Notes: generated from the sequence alone by a model not told the origin. A DNA stretch of 64,000 nucleotides from Schoenoplectus triqueter (GCA_964058805.1 CAXKVV010001108.1:1-64000); one strand, 5' to 3'. Shown: positions 49,843-62,330, counted from the first letter of the stretch. Program-made: numbers and translations.

Positions 49843-50112
49843 TTTTTTTATTTTTGAAAATTAGTTCTAAAAATAATAATAAAATATTTAATATTTGTAC
49901 ATTATTTTCAAAAATTGAAAATGATGATTTAGAAATCTCAAAAATACCTAAATTTTTGCATCATACAAGATTTTCATATGAAAAATTTAATGAGTATTAT
50001 AAATGAAAATTTAAAGATGATTTTATATACTTTTTGAGTTAATCTCACAAAAGTCTCCGTAAGTTTAAGAGCATGTTAGATTTATTATTTCTCTTTATAT
50101 ATATATATAGTT
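49843..50112. mobile_element. Half of a fold-back element related to 54335-54745
   Basis: From TTTTGAAAATTAGTTCTAAA to the TATATATA at 50096 it aligns with the right half of the element in the peptidase intron (shared AATAATAATAAAATATT, ATTATTTTCAAAAA, GAAAAATTTAATGAG). The left arm is missing. Confidence 0.55.
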
Positions 50113-50460
50113 AGACTATAATAATATGCGTAGCACAAATTACTCTCATGATATGAATCAATTTTTCGCTATCAAAATGCAAATGATCGATCAAATTGTA
50201 CTAAATGATTTTCATATGAACAACTAGACGTAGACCAAATTTTATATTTTTCAAAAAATTGTTATCATTTTCTAACATAGTTAGAAAATCACTTGATTTA
50301 GTTATTATGAGTTATTCAAAAAAATTGATTTTCTACCTATCTTAAAAAATAAAAAAAATTATTAAAAATATAAAAAATTTAGTCTACGTCTAGATATTCA
50401 TATAAAAATTATTAAAAATATAATAATTATTTACTTTACAAAACACTATAATTCATATAA
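50113..50460. mobile_element. Another (TA)n-associated inverted repeat
   Basis: CTAGACGTAGACCAAATTTT at 50225 is inverted near 50375-50393 (AAATTTAGTCTACGTCTAG), around a centre of about 130 bases. It abuts the half-element at 49843-50112 across a (TA)n run. Confidence 0.5.
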
Positions 50461-50770
50461 AATATATATATTGGAAGTCATTTTTAAGTGTGCATCGTTA
50501 TACAGGCGCCACATAAGCCTTAAGCCCTTAAGGCTTTAACTATAATACTTTTTTCTGTGCCACACATTCTGTTTATCCTGTCCTATCATGAGAAATTGAT
50601 CTATATCTGTATTTGTAACCAGTACACATCATCTGTGATTTCTTCTAAGGCTTCATAGAGAACTGACATGCTTTTAATTTATACACATTGACCCGTTCAT
50701 GCCATATCTGAACAGCCACCAAGTTGCTAAATTATACACAAATTGGCATTTACCTACACCAGTACTGAGC

Positions 50771-53700
50771 TTATGAAGCGGCTCCTTTCGATTGTTGCAC
50801 TTCGAGTTCATGCTCTGCCACCATAATGCAGGAATCCATCTCCAGGGAAGACCCCTTGGTTTTATCTTTTGATTGAAACGGTGCAACATAATTTAGTGCG
50901 TCAGGCATGCACTGTATGTCAGGTGTTATTCCAACCTGATCGATTTCATGCAGCGCGGGTGATAAATATTTCGCAACTGTAATGAATAAGGCGGATCCAT
51001 CATCCAATTCTGTTACACTCTGCAAGAAGATCATTAAGGGATGTCATGACAAGAAACTTATATTTCATCAGGCAAAAGCAGGATTCTTTCAAGCAATGAT
51101 GAAGTTCCTTTTTTTTTTGAATAATTCAAAGAGAAGATGCAGTGAGTAGACCAAGGTTGCATCAAGGTCTAAATTAAGAATATTTGGTCAAACAGTAGGA
51201 AAGGTATAGTACTGAAAAAAAGGAAATGAGTACCTGGATTTTTCCTTTGCCGAAGGTTTTGTGCCCAACCAGAATTGCACGACCATTATCATGTAATGCT
51301 CCTGCCAGAATTTCACTTGCACTAGCACTCCCCTCATTCACCTGCAGTTGAGACCTCATTTTTTAATTTCATACATCTATCTGGTCTTTGTTTTATCTGC
51401 AACATATCCAATTAGAAACTTTAAATTTCGTACACCTAACAAGTAAAAAACTTACAAGTACTACAAGAGGGTCATGTGTCAAAGCATGGCTTCTGACCAT
51501 ATTAATAGGCAACATGTTTCCATCTCTATCTACCGTGTTCACGAGGGTCCCATCTCCATCTAACCATATTTGTGCAACATCCAGGCCAGCTTTTACCAAT
51601 CCACCCTTCATAAAAACATAAATACACAAAAATGAAATTAAGATAGTGAGGTCAAAAGGGGATAACCAGTGAAAAGCTGACAATTTTGCCCCTATTCCAA
51701 AACCACGGCTAGCAGACATTGATATTGGTCCCTTGAGAGATATGATCAAGTTAAAAATGAAAAACACGGGCTATCTCCAACTTAGTATTGCACAAGTTTA
51801 ACGGACAGTGTTGTAACAAAAAACACATTCGATTTTATTAACAAAAATTAGAAATTTTTTGGGTATTTGTAATTTGGTAAATCATTAGCATTGTAAAAGT
51901 AATGTCAAAAAATTAAGAAAAGTAAGAAAAATCAAAGAAATATGAAACAAACTGGGTTGTTGCGAAGATCTAGAATGTATGATTGGACGCCTTGGTTTTC
52001 CATTTCAATTATTGCATTCTCCATCTCAGAAGCTGCTGTCTGATATACAGAAATGCTCTATTTTAGGTTTGATATACTATAGTAATAGCTAACATAAATT
52101 GTATTCTCGTATCAATGTTTCTTCCAAAATTTACCACTCGGGAAGAAGACCAGCTTGACAAAAACTTCAAACATTTTATTTTATTGTTGTCAATCTTTTA
52201 TTCTCATATGCACTACAGACAATAATAACAGCCTATTAGAACAAAAATAGGGGAAAACAGAAACTTACTCACAGTTCAGAAACAGCAACTTGCTGGAAAT
52301 TATTTGTTGAATTGAGATCTTAGATGGGCTCAATTATGACCCAAAAGAACCCCAGGGGCATTTTGCTGGTGTCCTATATGAAAACTGAGCAATTGGAAAA
52401 GATACCTGAGAAAATGCTGAGAGTCTAACATATCCGGTCTTCGACACATGACCATCATTTAATTGATGAGAAATGATTGTGCTGGAAAGTGGTGAAAGCC
52501 TGATGACCTCTCTTGGAATTCTAACCTGTAAAAATGAAATTATATTTAGAAATTTATATCATCCAGCATGTTATGATTTGCTACACTATAGCTGCAAAAT
52601 TGTGACCAAAAAGCTTCAGAAAGAAAAATAAGAAAAAAATAAATCAATTAATAAGTAAAATTACAGTGATGGAGGAGAAGCCTACCTCTCTTTGTGAAGG
52701 AACACTCTTATCATTCCCTTGCTCAGACACCTGAAACCCATCATAATCACACGGTTGGAAAGTTACGACCTTGCTGAGCCATAACTTACTTGGTACACTA
52801 AATGCACAAGAAAATGGCAAAAATAAATGCAATACTTCCAAAATCCCATAGTTTGATGCTTTGTATAACCAGAATTCACACTTACAAGTTTCACTGTGAC
52901 AGTGGTCCCAACACGACCTCTCAGTTTTTGAGCGGCTGCTTCTCCAGTTAACCCAGCCACACTCTCTCCTATTTAAAGGAAAAAAAGAATCATAAAGAAT
53001 TACTTTAGACTATGCTATGTGTCAGGACCTGAGAGTGAAGAGGGTGGATGTAATCGGCTGGGAGCCGTTGGGGACTTATTTGAATTCAAAAGAAGCGCTG
53101 GGGAAGAGTTGGGCTTTTCGCGGGGAAAGAACACAGGCGGCCCAGTATGAAGTGAAGCCCAAAGACCTACTTGTAATATATAACTTCATTATTCCAAAAT
53201 TCTCTTCAATTCTTATTTGTTTTCGCAATTTTATTCAAAACTGTAATTGATTCCAAGTGAATCATTACACTATGATTTTGGTACTGAACCTGTAAATCTT
53301 AGCGGCATCACCTACTTGTAATATATAACAATAGAAGGTTCAAATAATAACAAGTATGTTTTGAAGGAAACTTAAATCATTTGTTACTTAAATGAAGTAT
53401 TGTCATTTGTCAAGTATCAGTTCTTTATCATGGCAATAGCATACCAGTTACCACAGGTCGGTACAAAAAAGAAAAAAAAGCCATTTAGTACCATTGATTT
53501 CAACAATCTCTTCTCCTTCATGAATGCCAGCACGATCAGCTGGACTCCCCTCAATGCAAGACAAGACCACCTGAGAAAAATTTTAGAAACATCTAATATT
53601 TCTTAAAATTTACTTGATCAGGAAAAGATAAGATTTCTTTCTTTAATTTCTTTATGTACCAAGTGACCAGAGGTTGGTTCAGTATTTATAAAGATGCCAA

Positions 53701-55271
53701 CTCCTTGCAAATTCCCATCACTCCCTATTCTGAAACTTTGGAATTCCTGCAAATCAAGAAAAAGTAAAATGATCAATATGTTGTCTTGTACCAGTACAAA
53801 CTAGTTCAAATCAAGTTGGCCCTTTCTGCCCTTTCTCATCCGAATCCGGACTAAAATGGTTGTAATACACCTGGTAATCTGGTACAGAATTGGTGAAGTG
53901 ATATCATACAAGATAACAAAAGAAAGATCTAAATTAGCATTATTTGGAGGTGGAGTTACCTTTGGGTTAATAATCCTAGTAAATGGGTCACCGAGAGTAG
54001 AAATCATTCCACTGATTTTTCCATAAGCTGCATCAGAAGATTTTAAAGGGAACATTTCAACCATTGTCTGCTCAAGCTTTGAGTCCCAATCTACATCAAA
54101 GAAATGATGAATACAAATAATGATTAAAGTTTTGAAACATGTAATAATAATGGGAAAGGTAAAGGAAGATTCAATATATATTGAGACCTTGATGGTTAAA
54201 AGTAGGATCAATAAAGGTCTGACGAATTAGCCCCCATGCCTCAACCAATGTCCTTTGAACTCTATTCACCTGTTATATAAAAAGAGAAATTCTAATCATA
54301 TATAAGCATTTGATTGTGTGTGTATATATATATAGAGTAAAAATAATATGCTCCAAGGAGTACGGAACATTTCCGTAATCCTAGCTCAAAAAATATATCA
54401 AATTATTTTCAAATTTTGATTTATCACTCTCATTCAATTTTTCATATTGAAATCTTATAAGATACAAAAATTTGAGGTGTTTCGAGTTTTTTAAGTCACT
54501 CCTTTCAATTTTTTAAAATCAACTCTAAAAATAATAATAAAATATTCAATGTTTGTATATTATTTTCAAAAATAAAAAAAAACAACTTAAAAAACTCGAA
54601 ACATCTCAAATTTTGAATCCCATGAGATTTCAATATGAAGAATTTAATGAGAGTGATAAATCAAAGTTTGGAGATCATTGATATATTTTTTAAGTTAAGA
54701 TCACGGAGGGACTTCGTACTCCTAGGAGCACGCTAGCCTTACTCTCTCTCTCTATATATATCTTATTCCTTTTGAACAAACTATGATTCAATTTTAGCTG
54801 AAGCATGAATTTTTTCACATAACTCCCTTTGCATTGGCATGTTCACAGAAGCACAATAAAAGTGTTCCTTTGCCCCAACCAATGCCCTTTTCTTCTAAGG
54901 ATTGAAATACATCTCTACTTAATTTATTGATTGTCTTGAGAAAAATATACCTCAGCGGCTCTTGAAGCAGGGAAAGCAACAGTGAGAGATTCAGCCAGGG
55001 CCGACGAATCACAGCCATTGATAGATACTGCCGCTACCGCTGCCAAAGCAATCGCCGCCTTCTTTAAAGTTCGCACAAAATTAGAGCTCTCATCCGAGCC
55101 ATTGCATCCCAATCCAACAGCCTTGGTTAACTCTTTGCCAGCGGATCGCTTGTAGGAGCAGGAGATGCGTAATTTTCCGGTACTCGGGGATAAAAGGGAT
55201 GTACGAGGGTTTCTCTCTTTCCAGGATGTAGGGATTTTGAGGGGAGAGGAAGCAAAAGGTGTTGATTCCAT
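50771..55271 (-). CDS. CTPA: Chloroplast C-terminal processing peptidase (CtpA-like, S41)
   Basis: Twelve exons (minus): 54951-55271, 54188-54269, 53960-54090, 53660-53746, 53492-53570, 52886-52968, 52686-52730, 52406-52525, 51953-52039, 51456-51605, 51234-51341, 50771-51019. They join in frame to 513 residues. Residues 1 to about 105 look like a two-part transit peptide: a Ser-rich stroma-targeting part, then Lys-Lys and a hydrophobic run ending SALA, as for thylakoid-lumen import. A PDZ domain follows ([24 protein letters not shown]), then the S41 core with [17 protein letters not shown] and GKGKIQ. By spacing with the D1-processing enzyme, Ser402 and Lys427 (25 apart) form the catalytic dyad; both are present. 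Such enzymes trim the D1 photosystem II protein or other lumenal proteins. Which of the three plant CTPA branches this is, I cannot fix. The start ATG 55271 replaces an upstream TTG. Intron 1 holds a fold-back element. Confidence 0.92.
53020..53330. other. Probable retrotransposon fragment in intron 5 of the peptidase gene
   Basis: TGTCAGGACCTGAGAG opens a GC-richer segment unlike the rest of the intron; such a start is common for LTRs. The 20-bp phrase ACCTACTTGTAATATATAAC occurs exactly at 53165-53184 and 53310-53329. No matching LTR pair or coding frame. Confidence 0.35.
54335..54745. mobile_element. Fold-back element in intron 1 of the peptidase gene
   Basis: The left arm from GAGTAAAAATAATATGCTCC matches the complement of the right arm (GAGTAAGGCTAGCGTGCTCC) over about 165 bases, with shared GATTTATCACTCTCATT and GTTTCGAGTTTTTTAAGT. 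TATATA tracts abut both ends. It belongs to the same structural class as the 403-bp elements. Confidence 0.8.
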
Positions 55272-55857
55272 TGAAGCCAAAGCGAGAAAGAGAGAGCACG
55301 GTCAGGAGAGAAGTACAAGCACTGAACGGTTTACGGTTCTAAACTTCTAATAGAGAGGGAAAGACCGAAAGAGCTCTCGTGGGCTGAAAAAACAAATGCA
55401 AAATTCGTTGGAGAAGCTCCATGGGCATGTTCCACTGGAAGTATTTTTTTTCTTTTGTTTAATCATCGACATTGTAGTAACTCGCAAAAAAGAGAAGAAC
55501 ATTTGGTATGATAGAGGATATGCATTTTGTATACATTAATCTACAAATTTATGGATCTACAATTACACGGTGCAAAAGAAGATATGCAATTTGCTTATAT
55601 ATACTATTTTTTTAATGAAGAATGCAACTTTAGGAAAATAAATGACTCAATATTTTTCGCATTAAGGTAGCATGATTTTTTCAAACTATTTAAAATATCG
55701 ATCTCCGAAAGATCATTTTTGAAATTAAAAGTATGAAATTAAGTATATTGTTTATAGAACTTTTATGAAGCGGTTTGTATGCAAATGTTTTTTCCTCTGA
55801 TTTTTTTTTTCAAAAATATACCAAATGACAAAATAAAATATGGTCAACAAAGGATGT

Positions 55858-56385
55858 AAAGCTTTCAAAAAATATTTAACGATTTTTAACGGTGAGGTGA
55901 TTAGTTAATGGTTTTACACGGTTGTTAAATTAAAAAATGGTCAATCATTTTTTAACTATTAATTGATATTTAAAAAGGCTAAGAAATATATTCTCATATC
56001 ATTAGTACTTAATAATTAATAAAATTAAGTAAAAAAATAATAATTATAATATTACTTAAACACTTAAAAATTAAAAATATTAAATTATATTAAACTATTA
56101 CATGATGCATTTGCTTTCTATTTTTATTAAGGCCTTAATTTACATCCAAAAATAAAAAGGAAATAAAATTGTAGAGTCACAAACTATTAAGATTTAAAAT
56201 AAAAAATTTAGTTGTTAAATGTATTTTTTTTAATTTAATAGTTTTAACGGGTTTAACGTGAGATAAAACGGTTAAATCACAGAAAACCCATTAAAACCGT
56301 TTTTCCTAAAAAACTTAACGTCAGAGTCTGTCAAAACTGTTAAAACGATTAAAATTTTCCGTTTTTTTTAAGTTTGACTTTTACT
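55858..56385. mobile_element. 525-bp MITE, copy 2
   Basis: It aligns with 47243-47767 throughout (shared TCTCATATCATTAG, GGAAATAAAAT, AGAGTCACAAACTATTAA, GTTTAACGTGAGATAAAA). The target duplication is no longer readable. Confidence 0.75.
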
Positions 56386-56897
56386 TATAAATCATATCAA
56401 ATGGTATATTATTGTTGTTGTTGTTGTTTCAACTAAATTTTGTGATCAGAAAAAAGATTTTAAATTTAGTGTTATTTCCAAACAATCTTGTTTTGATAAG
56501 CAAAGAGAAAAGGAAAAGCCTTGCTAGCATAACATATATTGCGGACTTTCTTGTACGGTCATAATCCTAGTGTAGTGACGACGACTGTACATTTTGAGGA
56601 AAAGGAAAGAAAAGAAAAGAAAATAATCCAAGTGGGGTCCATCTGAATCTATTTGTGGTGCAGGTGCTGACAAGCTTCCGTCTCGTAGACTTGTAGTATG
56701 TCTTCTTACTAAAATTTTAATTTTAGGTTCTATATTCTATAATCAAAATCTAAAACAGACAAGTGTCTGCAACATGCAAGATGAACGTTATTAATAAAAA
56801 AACGTTCGATAAATATCTGAGAATATCATCATTTCATAGCATCTGAAAAAAAAAGGAAGAAGAATAAGAAAAGGATTTAATAATTTTAGATTTAGAG

Positions 56898-56978
56898 ATG
56901 TTGTTAATTGGCAACGTCTAGTCTGAATGTTGTCATTTAATGAAATTTGGTCAGGCCGACATTGCCAATTAACAACAT
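56898..56978. repeat. Short hairpin with 21-bp arms
   Basis: 56898-56918 and 56958-56978 are inverted copies with a single mismatch, around a 39-base loop that itself contains a CTGA/TCAG pair. The size resembles a plant small-RNA precursor but it could be a tiny transposon remnant. Confidence 0.6.
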
Positions 56979-57426
56979 GAATTCTGATTCTTAGTTTCTA
57001 AATTGTTTAACTCAGTATGATAGAGGGAAATTTTTTGAATCAAATTGAAAAACAATTTCTGATTCTTAGTTTCTTCTTGGTTCTTACGCAATGGAGCGCA
57101 TGCTAGTATTTTAATTTTTAAAAGCAACTTTCCAGCTATTGCCAAGTCAAGAATCTAGAAGCGTTGCAAAATGATTGGAGGTGATTGATGTGAGGAAAAG
57201 TCAAATCCTCTTTGTATTAATAAAAGGGTGGGGATGACTGCTTATTTTTAACAATCTTAACGAAGAATTTTATATTAATTTATAAAAAAAATAAAAATAG
57301 AAAACTTTTATACGACAATTATGGATTGATTATCATTTGATATTTAATCAATGATTATTGGAATTATATGACAATTATAAATGTAATGGTCATTAATTAA
57401 ATAACAAATGAGCTATGCACAAAGAA

Positions 57427-57460
<34 letters not shown>

Positions 57461-57463
<3 letters not shown>

Positions 57464-57863
57464 TAATGCTATAGTGCTTCGCGAAGTAAAAAAAAAATTG
57501 TACTTCACGTCCGTATCTCGAATTTAAAAGTTCAAACGGCCGATCCAAACCGTTGAACATCATCTTCATATTGAAATATCCTTGGAGATCAAATTTTATA
57601 TTTTTTTGAATTGTTTTGATATTTTTTAGATGGGTACAAAGTTTGTTAATCTAAAGATTTCTGCACCATCCAAAACAAGCGACTTTGTACCCATTTAAAA
57701 AATATCAAAAAAATTCAAAAAAATATAAAATTTGATCTCCAAGGATATTGCAATATGAAGATCATGCTCAACGGTTTGGATCGGCCGTTTGAACTTTTAA
57801 ATTCGAGATACGGACGTGAAGCACAAATTTTTTTTTACTTCGCGAAGCACCATAGCATTACTC
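57461..57863. mobile_element. 403-bp fold-back element in (TA)n, copy 2
   Basis: Same ends, arms and length as 33810-34212. Its central unique segment (GATTTCTGCACCATCCAAAA) is the complement of that in copy 1, so it lies in the opposite orientation. The arms are a little more diverged than in copy 1. It is flanked by (TA)n at 57430-57460 and 57864-57888. Confidence 0.9.
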
Positions 57864-57888
57864 ATATATATATATATATATATATATA

Positions 57889-58276
57889 GGTTATGATGTT
57901 TTGTAAAGTATGAAAGCGTTATGTGCTTTGCACTCTATTTTTAATTTTAGGTCAAAAATGATCGATTCAAACCGCTTAATCTAATCTCCATATCAAAATC
58001 TATTAGTAAATCAAATTATATATATATATTTTTTAAATTTATTTGCTATTTTTTGGATAGGGAAAAAATCATCATTTTTGGATGAATCAGAATTCTCAGA
58101 TCAAGTCATTTTCTCCTCATCAGAAAAATAGCAAAAAAAATATAAAAAATATAAAATTTGGTTTACTAATAGATTTTTATACGAAGATTAGATTGAACAA
58201 TTCGGATCGATTATTTATGACTTGAAATTAAAAATAGAACGTAAAGCACACAACGCCTCTGTGATTTGCAAAACAC
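57889..58276. mobile_element. Diverged relative of the 403-bp fold-back element
   Basis: Left arm (GTTTTGTAAAGTATGAAAGC and onward) and right arm (complement GTGTTTTGCAAATCACAGAGG and onward) are inverted copies. The architecture matches the 403-bp family (trait words: TGTGCTTTGC, GATCGATTCAAACCG, AAATTTGGTTTACTAATAGA). It starts directly at the (TA)n shared with copy 2. Confidence 0.75.
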
Positions 58277-59543
58277 TATATATATATATATATATATATT
58301 CCATAAACAACTTCCATTTATCTTTTTTATATTTTACTACAAATTTCAACTTTGTAATGACTATTCCTTACATTAAATATGCTGCAATTCACCACTGGCA
58401 CAACAGAAAACATTACATTTTATCCTATTCAAAATTTAATTTTCTAGAACTAAAAAATCAACTAATACACGGTTTACACTAATTAATAGTGTAATTTTAC
58501 TTTTTGGCGTGATAAATTTAGGAATAAATCACTTGATTTTGCAAAGAACTCAAATAGTGGCCAAAATATAAAAAGTAGGATCCATATATTTACAAATATT
58601 TTTGACCACGCTGTTATGAATTATACTATTTTATTTTTCCAGGGACCATGGATGTTAAAACTTTAAAGTAAGGACTTACCATCTAAAATAATAAAGAATT
58701 TTTTATTATTAATTTGGCCGTATTATAATTTTTAATCCAAAACTTCAGGTCTTAGAATTTCACTCTCCTTTCTAATTTGGAAGCGAATTAAAATTTTAAG
58801 TCCAAACTTTTAGAAAATTATCATATCCAAAACTTCAGGTCTTAAAATATTTTTTTTATTATTTTCACTATTCTTATAGATATTAATTCGCTAACCCAAT
58901 ATTTTTTGTGGATTAACGGATTATCATTATTCTGCTGCTATTTTTTATTTTAATTTTGTATTTCAATGGTTAGAAAATAATACTTTATTTTCAAAACAGT
59001 GTTATTCTACACTATCCAAACACACATGCTATTCAGCCACAAAAAATCCATACTGTTTCCTGATTGGAGGTTGGAACGGCCGCCCATTCTGACGGGCAAC
59101 TGTGCGTCTGTGCATCATCACTTCATGCAACGATTCTATCTTCCATTGGACAACCTCGCTGTTTGCTGTTCTTCCTGTTCGTCCCCCAGCCTTTATGGAC
59201 TTTTCAAAAAAAGTAAGGCACAAATTCGGCGGCACGTGAAATGCATCTATTAAATAAATCGATCACAGAGATAGTCTACTCTCCATTTTTCGTGGTTCAG
59301 CACATGTCCTTTGAAAAACACAACCGTTGGATTCAGAACCAACGGTTTGTTGAACCATGGGAACGTTCGATTCAAATTTTGAACCAGCATGGTGCTGATC
59401 AGACAGACATAAGTCACATAATTGTCGTGGTTCAAAACTTCAAATCAGATCAGAGCCAGCTCCGTCCTGATCATCTGTCCGTTTGATTGATTTTAGTCTA
59501 AACAATCGTACGGTGGATTTTAATTCCCATATAATCCTCCAGC
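58277..59543. other. Upstream region of the ADP/ATP carrier
   Basis: AT-rich to about 59030, then mixed composition. AACCGTTGG (59322-59330) and CCAACGGTT (59339-59347) are a perfect 9-bp inverted repeat with MYB-type cores. No gene was recognised; the open frame at 58999-59253 has no family features. Confidence 0.4.
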
Positions 59544-59550
59544 TATATAA
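59544..59550 (+). promoter_or_regulatory. TATA box of the ADP/ATP carrier gene
   Basis: TATATAA, about 30 bp before the start of a C/T-rich leader exon (about 59575-59656). That exon ends AAAG|GTGTGA, and the leader intron runs to ATGCAG at 60730, 16 bp before the ATG. Confidence 0.65.
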
Positions 59551-60746
59551 GAAGGATTGAGAAAATCAAATCGAAAAGCGACTCGCACGCTTTCCAAGAA
59601 TATCTCTCGCTCCTGCTCGCCTCAATCTCCGCTTCTCTCGGCCAGAATTTTCAAAGGTGTGAATCCTACTTATATTTTAGATTTCAGTTAACTTCTCTTT
59701 CGAATTGCTTCGTCTCAAATTAGCAATCGAGTGATCGCTTGATTCGTTACTTATTTTAGGCTTGTGCTTTCTCCCTTTTTCTCGGATGGGTATTTGATAG
59801 ATCAGTGTCTATTTATGTGCTCTTGGTCCTATTCTCTTCACCTATTGTCAATTAATTTTTGTAAGTTCCTTTTTTCCCTTCTTCCAATTTTCTGAGATTT
59901 CTCAGGTTTCCAAAAGATCGGAATTTTAATAGGGTTGTTTGTACTTGTTCATTTAGGACTCTGTTTTAACGTTAATTTCTCTTTTGTTTCTTTGAATTAT
60001 TGTTAATACATGGTTAGATCTCAAGTGGTAGAAACATATATAAGATGCTTTTACCACTTTATGTGATATGCGGCTTTCAAGAGATTTACTCATTTATTCT
60101 TTCGTCTTTTCACAGAGACCTCTGTTTAGACCTTGATTAGAAATTTAGGACTTACGAGGGTGGGTCCAATACCTTTGCCACAGACTTGGGGTCCACCCTT
60201 TCTGGTCCTTTTCAGATTTCCATCTGTAATACGGCACGATCACGAGTCGATCTCATTAAATTATGTATAATTTAATAGTTAAAACAAAGGCCATGCTTTG
60301 AAATTCTTTCATTGGCTAGAAGTTCACATCACAGACGGTTGTTGGAAAAAAAAATTATGTTTTTTGTTTGTGTACACATATTCTTTATTTTAAACAGACT
60401 TTTCTTCTATTTCAGAAAATAAATAAAACTTGTGGTTGAAGCTCGACCAGTAGTATCTTTGTTTTAAATACTCCTCTATTAAAAGAAAAGAAGAAAAATT
60501 GTGGTATACGTTTGACCAGTAGTAATCTGGCTTAGATCATTAATTATTCTTTTTTACCATGTTTAAACTACAGATAATTTATGATTGGTAATAGAAATCT
60601 GAACTTGATACTTTTAATTGCCCAAATCTCAGTAAATTTTCTTCCCAACGTAGTTGATTGAAACTCAACAATTTTTTGAATTTTTGGTGTAAAATTTCAG
60701 CAACTTAATGTTGTGATTTCATCCATGCAGGAACTTAGCTATAACC

Positions 60747-62330
60747 ATGGCTGACAGAATAAACCACCCAAATGTGTTCGATAAGGCAGGAGGCCAATTC
60801 CCCCTCCATTCAAGCCTCCTCCAAACAATTCGCACCCAAAACAGCTACTCTGCACCGGCATTCTCCGGCTCAACTCTCCCCTATTCCCCTGTCTTTGCAC
60901 AGGCACCATCTGAGAAGAAAGCAGGAACCTTCGTTGTCGATTTCCTGATGGGAGGCGTCTCAGCTGCTGTATCAAAGACTGCAGCAGCACCAATTGAGCG
61001 TGTCAAACTGCTGATCCAGAACCAGGATGAGATGATCAAGGCTGGCCGTCTCTCTGAGCCATACAAGGGCATTGGTGATTGCTTCAAGCGTACCATCAGT
61101 GAAGAGGGGGCATTGTCTCTCTGGAGAGGCAATACTGCCAATGTCATTCGTTATTTCCCCACACAGGTATATAACATGAAAGTTCTGTTTCTGATCATTC
61201 TTATTTATTTTTCATATTTTAATATCTAAGCTAAGCTTAAAAAAATATGAATAAATAAAATATTTAAACTAGAGAGAAATTCAGACTGTAATGTAGTAGT
61301 AAATGCTAGCAGCTCCATCTGTTCAGGAATATAATTGAATAATTGGCAATCGTCAGAATATCTAGTCTCAACCTTTTGGGCTAACCAAGCTATTAGAAAG
61401 AGTAGCTTAAATAATTCTAGTAGAAAATAGGATTAATGGTATTTGAGGTGGAATAATTCATAAATACTTATTATATAATAATACTTGGAAATGATATGCA
61501 CTGGTTTATCATCTCAATTTCAACTCCTAAGCATGATTAATTCTCGTCGTTCTAGGCCTTGAACTTTGCCTTCAAGGATAAATTCAAGAGGATGTTCAAC
61601 AAGAAGAAGGAGGTCGATGGCTACTGGCCATGGTTCGCAGGAAATCTTGCCTCAGGTGGTTTGGCTGGTGCCACCTCCCTCTTCTTTGTCTACTCCCTAG
61701 ATTATGCTAGGACCCGTCTAGCCAACGATTCTAAGGCTGCCAAGAAGGGAGGTGAGCGCCAATTCAATGGTCTCGTTGATGTTTACCGCAAGACCTATGC
61801 CTCTGATGGAATCCAAGGTCTCTACCGTGGGTTCAACATCTCTTGTGTTGGTATTATTGTGTACCGTGGTCTCTACTTCGGTATGTATGATTCTCTAAAG
61901 CCAGTTGTTCTTGTCGGATCTCTTCAGGTCAGCATTTTCCTTTCTTTAACCTTTATCCTCTCTAACCCAAAATACAAATAAATTAATTTTATGTATTGAC
62001 ATATTTTGTCTGAATTACCCTTTGCTTTCCCAGGATAGCTTCTTTGCTAGCTTTGCATTGGGTTGGCTAATCACCAATGGTGCCGGTCTCGCCTCTTACC
62101 CAATTGATACTGTGCGCAGACGCATGATGATGACCTCTGGTGAGCAGGTGAAGTACAACAGCTCTCTCGACTGCTTCGCTCAAATTTTGAAGAACGAAGG
62201 TGCCAAGTCACTCTTCAAGGGTGCTGGTGCTAACATCCTCCGTGCCGTTGCCGGTGCTGGTGTGCTTGCTGGTTATGACAAGCTCCAGGTCATCTTCTTG
62301 GGTAAGAAGTATGGCTCTGGTGGTGCCTAA
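60747..62330 (+). CDS. AAC: Mitochondrial ADP/ATP carrier (adenine nucleotide translocator)
   Basis: Three coding exons, 60747-61166, 61556-61927 and 62034-62330, join in frame to 362 residues, slightly shorter than the 380 or so usual in plants. Three mitochondrial carrier repeats of about 100 residues are present, with signatures PIERVK (82-87), SLDYARTR in the second repeat and PIDTVRRR in the third. RRRMMM at 292-297 is diagnostic of ADP/ATP carriers. The extension of about 60 residues before the first repeat is the plant-type cleavable N-terminus. The protein swaps ADP and ATP across the mitochondrial inner membrane. The start ATG has a good context (ACCATGGC). A leader intron of 1074 bp (59657-60730) in the 5' UTR is typical of highly expressed plant genes and may raise expression. 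Codon use is richer in C at third positions than its surroundings. Confidence 0.95.

Noticed and set aside
58999..59486. Open frames upstream of the ADP/ATP carrier
   Set aside because: No protein family visible; they lie in the promoter region and both strands are open.
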